Positions 16,709-21,461 of a DNA stretch of 21,461 nt are shown piece after piece. The notes beneath the pieces are model-generated. The model worked only from the letters and a program-made list of their open reading frames with translations, was not told where the DNA came from and made no database searches. The translations under genes were made by a program, and so were the position numbers. The stretch covers positions 1 to 21,461 of the forward strand of contig JABHEX010000021.1 of the NCBI GenBank assembly GCA_018676385.1, written 5' to 3'. The stretch is from Akkermansiaceae bacterium. Lineage in GTDB: Bacteria; Verrucomicrobiota; Verrucomicrobiia; Verrucomicrobiales; Akkermansiaceae. Position 1 is the first letter of the stretch; each line of letters starts with the position of its first letter.

Positions 16709-16735
16709 TTGCAATATACCCAATTGGATATAGTC
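16709..16735 (-). promoter_or_regulatory. copy 1 of a 27-bp near-palindromic element
   Basis: Read on the minus strand it is GACTATA, one variable base, CC, two variable bases, TTGGGTATATTG, one variable base, AA. In this copy the core TATATCCAATTGGGTATA is an 18-base palindrome with one mismatched pair. It lies 111 bases upstream of the PEP-CTERM start and just past the end of the neighbouring gene. The second copy is at 21085-21111. A dimeric regulator site, or a site overlapping a TATATT -10 box, is likely. Confidence 0.6.
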
Positions 16736-16763
16736 ATGCCTATTGCCAAATTCGTGTCTGCGA

Positions 16764-17528
16764 TCATTCGAATGGGCCGAATTCAGACAGGCTGAAAACC
16801 CTGAGCCCGGCATGGATATCCGGGAAAAGCAGTAGAAATTTCCGGGTTTTGGGGTTCGATGAGACAAACCGATCATAACAAGCCACGGCCTTCTTGTCCT
16901 TGTTCACATAACTAACAAGCAACCGGTACATGTTGTCCTTGTTGGCTGCGATGTTCACCACCCGCATCTGCCCCGGTTTCACCACCTTTTGTTTTCCTCC
17001 CAGCTTAACCACTGCGAGGATCTTGCTGTAGTTGAGAATCAGAGCCTTGCCTTTTTGGAATTTAAGTTCCTCCGGATTGATCACATTGATTCGATAGGTT
17101 TTCTTTGAGGTGTCCGGCATCAGCACAAGGATAGCGCGATGGAGTTTTTTTCCGGACTTGAAGGAGCCCAAGGAGACCATCTCCTTGCCCTGCTTTCTCA
17201 ACAAATGGGTTTTGCCTATCGGGATTTGGATCCACTGGCTGATGAATGGGGAACGGAGCTTGACCTTGCCATGCTCCTTCCATTTGCCGTCCTTGGTTTT
17301 TGTTGCCAGGATGACTTCCTGATCGTCTTCAGTCAGGCTCTGAACGCAAAGCACCCGAACCATCGTCCCCGTTTGCTTCTGCTTGGCTGCGGGTTTTTCT
17401 TTTTCCTGTGCAAGGGAAAGGCTCGTTGCGAGGATGAATAGCAACAGGGGTAGGCACCAGATGGAGAGAAGGCCATGGGTTCGCGAATTCCTTTGCATGC
17501 CGGAACAGCTCAATGAGATTTCATTCAT
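16764..17528 (-). CDS. secreted protein, paralogue of the left-edge protein
   Basis: The 254-residue product has a signal peptide reaching about A40 (hydrophobic core SIWCLPLLLFILATSLSLA); an internal ATG at 17498 would give a shorter signal and is also possible. The mature protein is lysine-rich and probably beta-rich. I do not recognise a named domain. It shares a layout with the product of 207-875: an N-terminal V-R-V-L-C-V-strand, a G-S-K-like turn, then A-L-I-L-N-Y-S followed by V-K-L-G-G, a P-G-Q block, a basic stretch, and a short strand ending S-L-S-E-F near the C-terminus. It starts two bases after the stop of the Verru_Chthon A gene, so it is almost certainly its operon partner and may work with the pseudopilin-like protein in the envelope. 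Confidence 0.78.
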   Translation of the reverse strand: MNEISLSCSGMQRNSRTHGLLSIWCLPLLLFILATSLSLAQEKEKPAAKQKQTGTMVRVLCVQSLTEDDQEVILATKTKDGKWKEHGKVKLRSPFISQWIQIPIGKTHLLRKQGKEMVSLGSFKSGKKLHRAILVLMPDTSKKTYRINVINPEELKFQKGKALILNYSKILAVVKLGGKQKVVKPGQMRVVNIAANKDNMYRLLVSYVNKDKKAVACYDRFVSSNPKTRKFLLLFPDIHAGLRVFSLSEFGPFE

Positions 17529-17530
17529 GT

Positions 17531-20500
17531 TCAGACTTCTTCGGGACTGAGCCAGCGGAATGAGCGTATCTCGAATTTCCTGCCAAATGTCGCGTTTGCC
17601 ACCGTAAGTTTATCAGAGTCGTTAGGCCAGCCGTCCTGGGCTTCGGGTTTGTCCGTGGGATCCAGGTATTCAGGGACCCGCTGCACCACTGCCTCGCACC
17701 ATACCCTCGCCACCACGTCGCCAGATGCGTCTCGGTGATCGCCGTAGGCACGGATGAGGAAGGTGTCCCCACGGACGGTGATCTGGGAGCCCATCGCGGT
17801 GAGTAAAGCTGCTTGACTAAGGTAGCCGGCGGCACCGGTGGCGCGTGCGGGAACGAATTCATCGTTCAGGGTATCTGCTCCGTTGAACTGCTGGAAGTCG
17901 TCGGGTTCCACAGTACGATCACCACTGGCAAAGCGATCGTTCAGTCCCGAGCTATCGATGGCCGCTTGCAGGGCTCCGAGCGCTCGGTGTTGGGAGTTAT
18001 CTGCGTCCGGGCGACGGTTGACAAAATCAGCAAGATTGAGAAATGGCCCGCGTCCCTTGACTTCGTTGACGATGGCGTCGGCTAGGTTTTTGATCTCGGC
18101 ATCCGTCAAATCCCGGAGCCCAGCCCAATCCCCCGCTGCGCCACTGGTAGCGGTATTTTCGGCATAGCCTAGAGTGCCGAAGGGGTGATTGAATTTCTTT
18201 TTCGCTCCTCCTGCGGTGATGAGTTCATGATCACGGACGCTGGAGAGGAAGGCCCGCCATGCGGGAACCGAGGTGGTGTTGACGTTGAAAGCACCATCCA
18301 CGAGCAGGTAATTCGGCAGCTGGTTGATCGCTGATGGCTTGAAGGCAGCGCCGTCGAATAATTCGGATATCGCCTGCTGCGGGGAGGTGTATGGGTAAAA
18401 GAGAAAACGCTTGTTCCTGAGTCGTTTCCCACCTTCGGCGAAATCCGTGAACTGCTCGCGTGCGGTCCTGCGGTCGGTCATCCACGACGAAGATGGCAAG
18501 CCGGAGGTATCAACGGTGCCCGAGAGGAACCAGGCATCCCAGAGCGCGGCGTTGGCCAGCCATGAGGGATCGGTGTAATTAGACTGAAAAATACTGTTAG
18601 ATCCAATAAATGGATTTGCCCATGAGTTCCCGATCGCCTTGGCGAGCATCGGCGCGCCGCCCACACTTCCGACAAGAGCGCCGGTGCTCGGATCGCTATT
18701 GGGGCCAATCCATGTCGCAGGATCTCTGGGTTCGGAACCGAAGTGGCGACTAAAGCCGCAGGCGATGGCATGTTCGAAGCAAGCCAGCGACAGTGGGGGC
18801 GCCAGCGAGATCCTGCGCTTGATGACACGGGTGTTGCCACCCACGCCCGGCTGGCGCCCACCACCATGATAAACGAGGCGCCCACCGGCACCGGCGGCGA
18901 TGGTGCTAAACTCATAGTTCATCGGCGCCGCCGTGTAGATCTGCTGAGCGGAATGAAGATCACGAGATACGTTTCCGTAACGGAGAATCGTGCGACCTGT
19001 CCTTGCTGCTTCGTCGAGCAGCAATGGGCGGGAGGGCAAGGCATCCGTGTTGTCCTCGCTGGAGCTGCGTTCAACATTTTTCACGATACTGAATAGCATT
19101 ACGGGCTGTGGGCTGCTGATGAAGTCCTTCACCGGTAGGATCTGGGGAGGAAGGATCTTCTCCGGGAGGAACTGGGTGAGTATTTCGCCATCGGGGTTCG
19201 GCCCTTGAGATATCACCGAGCCTTCGAAGATTCTCTTCTCAGGGGTTCCCGGACCATGCCACCCTTGGAAGTAGACGTTACTGTTGCTGCCATTTCTCGC
19301 GGTGATCACTTTAAGCAGTTCGAAGTCCACCATGGCTGTCTCTTTTAGTCCCCCGGCCTTGAGGTTCCAGCTTGTCATCCTCACACCACCGCTCGGAACG
19401 AATCCACGGCGCAGGTTCAGGTTGTATCCGTTTGCGTTAGTCGAGCCGAAGGCGGCGGCTTCTCCGGGATCGAGGTCGAACCCGTCTGCCGGCAGTCCTC
19501 CGAAGCCTCCCTCGATGTATCCATTGAAGACTCGCCGCGCTTGGGGCCATGTCTTGTTAGTGTTGAGGAGTGTTCCATTGGCCTTAACGATTTTTAATTT
19601 CATGTCGTAGGGGAAGCTGAGGAGTATCACGGATTTCACAAGTCCGGGGGGGAAGCGGAGTCGAACGTCGTTGGGATTGGAGAGGGCGATCATGCCGTCA
19701 AGCATCATCTGCATCTTGTAGAGCTTATCACCATCGGTATTTTGACCATCAGGCACGGCCACGAGGGAAAGAATGAACTGCATCGCTTCGACCGCAGGTT
19801 TGCCATACATGTAGAAGCGGTCCTGAGAGGATGAGTCTAGGTCGCCCTTGGTAACCAGCATGGGTGTCTCCTCCGACCAGTCGATTTCCCGGTGGATGTT
19901 ATGGTAGAGCGACAGCTCCTCGATGTTGATGCCCCATCGATTCCCTCCATTGCCATTCTGTGGCAGGCCTGGTGCATTCGTCACCGCCCCGTCCCCGGTG
20001 ATTGCGAAGCGGTTGATTCGGCCGTCCGCAAGGTAAAGAGGTTTGTGCTCCATTTCCTTTATCTCACGCACCAGTAGGTTACTGAGATCCCGCTTGAGTC
20101 GGCCGGCACTGACATCGGTGAGCACACCCGCAGAATGCACGGTCAGGTCATGGATGGACTCACCAAGACCAGCGTAACCAAGGCTGGCGGCGAGGTTGAT
20201 CTGGGAGGTGGAAACCGTGCTGCCTCGTTGCCCGTCCTGCCAATCAAAATCGGCAAGCTGCGGGAATGCCTTGTGCCCCACGTTTGGCGGGGATTGTGCA
20301 TGGAGCATCAAATCCGCAAGCTCGGACACGGAGCCGGAAGTGGATTCTGGGCCGGCGTTGATTTTTGCCTTCGCCGACTCGTCGGAAACCCACCAGGCAA
20401 CTCGTCCGCGCCTTGTGCCTGCGCTGACATCCTGCGTCGGAACCTTGACCTGATCGGCTGCCACGGAATCGTCTCCCAGACTTCCTGGGCCCAGCATCAG

Positions 20501-20920
20501 CGCCATCTCTGCCGTGCTTCCACTCGAGCCGGACACAAGCCAGCCACGGAATTCCGGATTTCGGGATGCGGGGTTGACTGGAGTCTGGGCATCTTGATCG
20601 AGTTTCCAAGCGTCATAGACAGCGACCCAGTGCGGATGTCCTCCGGACGGGCTACCCACATCATGGGGCGCGGAAATCCTGGAATCGGGCCCCATCTGCT
20701 TCTGCAGCTCGCCAATGGCCATGAGCAGCGCTAATCGCGCATTCGCCTGGGCTTCAGCCATCGCCCTGTTATTCTGGCTGGAGCGCAGCTCGAGCGTGCT
20801 CAAGCTCAACATGGCCATGGCCACCATGACCAGCAAGACCATCACGGAGATCGTAGCGATCAAGGCAAACCCGCGAGCAGATTTTGCCGAGCTTACTTTC
20901 GTGATGTGCATTCTAACCAT
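17531..20920 (-). CDS. Verru_Chthon cassette protein A
   Basis: The 1129-residue product matches Verru_Chthon cassette protein A, a large family confined to Verrucomicrobiota. The N-terminus has a prepilin-like processing site and helix: S-A-R-G17/F18-A-L-I-A, followed by a hydrophobic segment to about residue 40 and then the family motif A-M-A-E-A-Q-A-N-A-R-L-A-L-L-M-A-I-G-E-L-Q-K-Q (53-75). The glutamate usual at mature position 5 of type IV pilins is absent. Downstream hallmarks are R-V-A-W-W-V-S-D-E-S-A-K-A-K-I-N, L-L-V-D-G-A-F-N-V-N-T-T-S-V-P-A-W, and F-L-N-L-A-D-F-V-N-R-R-P. It should be a large pseudopilin-type envelope protein. Cassette partners B, C and D are not visible here. ATG 20920 and ATG 20911 are both possible starts. 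Confidence 0.92.
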   Translation of the reverse strand: MVRMHITKVSSAKSARGFALIATISVMVLLVMVAMAMLSLSTLELRSSQNNRAMAEAQANARLALLMAIGELQKQMGPDSRISAPHDVGSPSGGHPHWVAVYDAWKLDQDAQTPVNPASRNPEFRGWLVSGSSGSTAEMALMLGPGSLGDDSVAADQVKVPTQDVSAGTRRGRVAWWVSDESAKAKINAGPESTSGSVSELADLMLHAQSPPNVGHKAFPQLADFDWQDGQRGSTVSTSQINLAASLGYAGLGESIHDLTVHSAGVLTDVSAGRLKRDLSNLLVREIKEMEHKPLYLADGRINRFAITGDGAVTNAPGLPQNGNGGNRWGINIEELSLYHNIHREIDWSEETPMLVTKGDLDSSSQDRFYMYGKPAVEAMQFILSLVAVPDGQNTDGDKLYKMQMMLDGMIALSNPNDVRLRFPPGLVKSVILLSFPYDMKLKIVKANGTLLNTNKTWPQARRVFNGYIEGGFGGLPADGFDLDPGEAAAFGSTNANGYNLNLRRGFVPSGGVRMTSWNLKAGGLKETAMVDFELLKVITARNGSNSNVYFQGWHGPGTPEKRIFEGSVISQGPNPDGEILTQFLPEKILPPQILPVKDFISSPQPVMLFSIVKNVERSSSEDNTDALPSRPLLLDEAARTGRTILRYGNVSRDLHSAQQIYTAAPMNYEFSTIAAGAGGRLVYHGGGRQPGVGGNTRVIKRRISLAPPLSLACFEHAIACGFSRHFGSEPRDPATWIGPNSDPSTGALVGSVGGAPMLAKAIGNSWANPFIGSNSIFQSNYTDPSWLANAALWDAWFLSGTVDTSGLPSSSWMTDRRTAREQFTDFAEGGKRLRNKRFLFYPYTSPQQAISELFDGAAFKPSAINQLPNYLLVDGAFNVNTTSVPAWRAFLSSVRDHELITAGGAKKKFNHPFGTLGYAENTATSGAAGDWAGLRDLTDAEIKNLADAIVNEVKGRGPFLNLADFVNRRPDADNSQHRALGALQAAIDSSGLNDRFASGDRTVEPDDFQQFNGADTLNDEFVPARATGAAGYLSQAALLTAMGSQITVRGDTFLIRAYGDHRDASGDVVARVWCEAVVQRVPEYLDPTDKPEAQDGWPNDSDKLTVANATFGRKFEIRSFRWLSPEEV

Positions 20921-21062
20921 TGAGCATGAGCTTATTTAGTTCCCGAGTGTCTTAGCTGTAGAGATTCGCGATTCGTATCTTCCCGGTGCATAAGTTAAAT
21001 TCAAGTGAGGCGCTTCAGCTCCCCATCAGGCAAATGATGGCAATGTAGATACAATGATCAGG

Positions 21063-21083
21063 ATAATACGCGTAGGCTATTAT
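21063..21083. repeat. short inverted repeat in the divergent intergenic region
   Basis: ATAATA (21063-21068) and TATTAT (21078-21083) are inverted half-sites nine bases apart, directly beside the second 27-bp element. It may be a further operator site between the Verru_Chthon A gene and the rightmost gene; the AT-rich context makes a chance origin possible. Confidence 0.35.
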
Positions 21084-21084
21084 A

Positions 21085-21111
21085 TTACAATATACCCAAA
21101 CGGCTATAGTC
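21085..21111 (-). promoter_or_regulatory. copy 2 of the 27-bp element
   Basis: This copy matches the element at 16709-16735 at 23 of 27 positions and has the same orientation. The outer half-sites (GACTATA, and GGGTATATTG on the minus strand) are intact, while the central bases differ, so the palindrome is poorer. It lies 165 bases upstream of the Verru_Chthon A start on the minus strand and 52 bases upstream of the plus-strand start at 21163, so it could serve either gene. The orientation shared with copy 1 favours the minus-strand gene. Confidence 0.6.
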
Positions 21112-21162
21112 CCTTATTCGGATTGTGATTGCGGTAGAGCAAGTATCCCATAGACTTCGCAA

Positions 21163-21461
21163 ATGCATGTTCTCGTCTGGCTGTCATCTCTGCTTTGCGT
21201 GGTGGCCTTATTAGTGATGGAGGATCTTTTCAGTGATCCGGCGGCGCCGATTCTGATAGAAATGCGGGAAATCGATGACGAACTCGCCTCTCTGGCTCCG
21301 GCGCGAGTGACCCCGGCGGTTCCGACTCTCGGTTATCTATCCGACTACTGGAAATCTCCCGATGTCTCCATTCCTGTGGACATTGTCCTGCGCCGTGTGG
21401 CGAAGCTGGACACCCTGATGGTCCTGCCAGTTGCCGCAGTGGATGAGCAAAACGTGTCTCA
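21163..21461 (+). CDS. N-terminal fragment of an exported or membrane-anchored protein, cut by the window edge
   Basis: An open frame starts at ATG 21163, just after an in-frame TAG at 21151, and runs off the window after 99 complete codons. It begins with a hydrophobic segment (MHVLVWLSSLLCVVALLVM), followed by an acidic linker (E-M-R-E-I-D-D-E-L-A-S-L) and then a beta-like segment with V-P-T-L-G-Y-L-S-D-Y-W-K-S-P and I-P-V-D-I-V-L-R-R-V-A-K-L-D-T-L-M-V-L-P. The last part resembles the discoidin-like N-terminal region of large verrucomicrobial sensor kinases, but this is a weak resemblance and the deciding C-terminal domains are missing. It is divergent from Verru_Chthon A. Confidence 0.6.
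   Translation, partial: MHVLVWLSSLLCVVALLVMEDLFSDPAAPILIEMREIDDELASLAPARVTPAVPTLGYLSDYWKSPDVSIPVDIVLRRVAKLDTLMVLPVAAVDEQNVS

Noticed and set aside
20135..20734. 199-codon plus-strand open frame inside the Verru_Chthon A gene
   Set aside because: It is fully antisense to a recognised family member and its composition (many C, R, H and G) is typical of shadow frames.

Overview
The window looks like a chromosomal segment from a Verrucomicrobiota bacterium (class Verrucomicrobiae, probably a marine or polysaccharide-degrading member). The evidence is a 1129-residue Verru_Chthon cassette protein A, a PSCyt2/PSD1 (DUF1549/DUF1553) gene paired with a DUF1501 gene, a DUF1080 protein, a PEP-CTERM surface protein, several Tat signals, and many starts without a clear Shine-Dalgarno sequence. 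I see no rRNA, tRNA, CRISPR array, transposase or phage gene. By eye the left third is more AT-rich than the right third, and the Verru_Chthon gene is clearly GC-rich.

Left region (1-6009). A secreted protein of an unnamed family (207-875) is followed by a tight plus-strand operon: FAD-dependent amine-oxidase-like protein, flavin-reductase-like protein, DUF2071 (YqjF-like) protein and an atypical ADP-ribosylglycohydrolase-fold protein (1055-4734). Two small DoxX-like membrane proteins then converge tail to tail (4830-5195 plus, 5223-5486 minus). The minus-strand one seems to have lost its N-terminal membrane segment to a single stop codon. A cysteine-rich DUF2237 protein follows on the minus strand.

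Middle region (6074-15684). A minus-strand PVC-typical set comprises PSCyt2/PSD1, DUF1501 and DUF1080 proteins, with a divergent PhoD-like phosphatase. Next, also on the minus strand, is a three-gene set: a DUF1961 (YesU-like) protein, an 860-residue protein with an N-terminal SGNH esterase of the rhamnogalacturonan acetylesterase type fused to a large unrecognised domain, and a Tat-exported DUF3500 protein. The YesT-like plus YesU-like pairing suggests breakdown of an acetylated, uronic-acid-rich polysaccharide outside the cytoplasm.

Right region (15825-21461). A PEP-CTERM protein gene with its own terminator, a secreted protein paralogous to the gene at the left edge, and Verru_Chthon A all read leftwards; a truncated plus-strand gene leaves the window at the right edge. 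The most notable unexplained signal is a 27-bp near-palindromic element present twice (16709-16735 and 21085-21111, 23 of 27 bases identical, same orientation). One copy lies upstream of the PEP-CTERM gene and the other upstream of the Verru_Chthon A operon, suggesting a shared regulator or unusual promoter for surface and pseudopilin genes.
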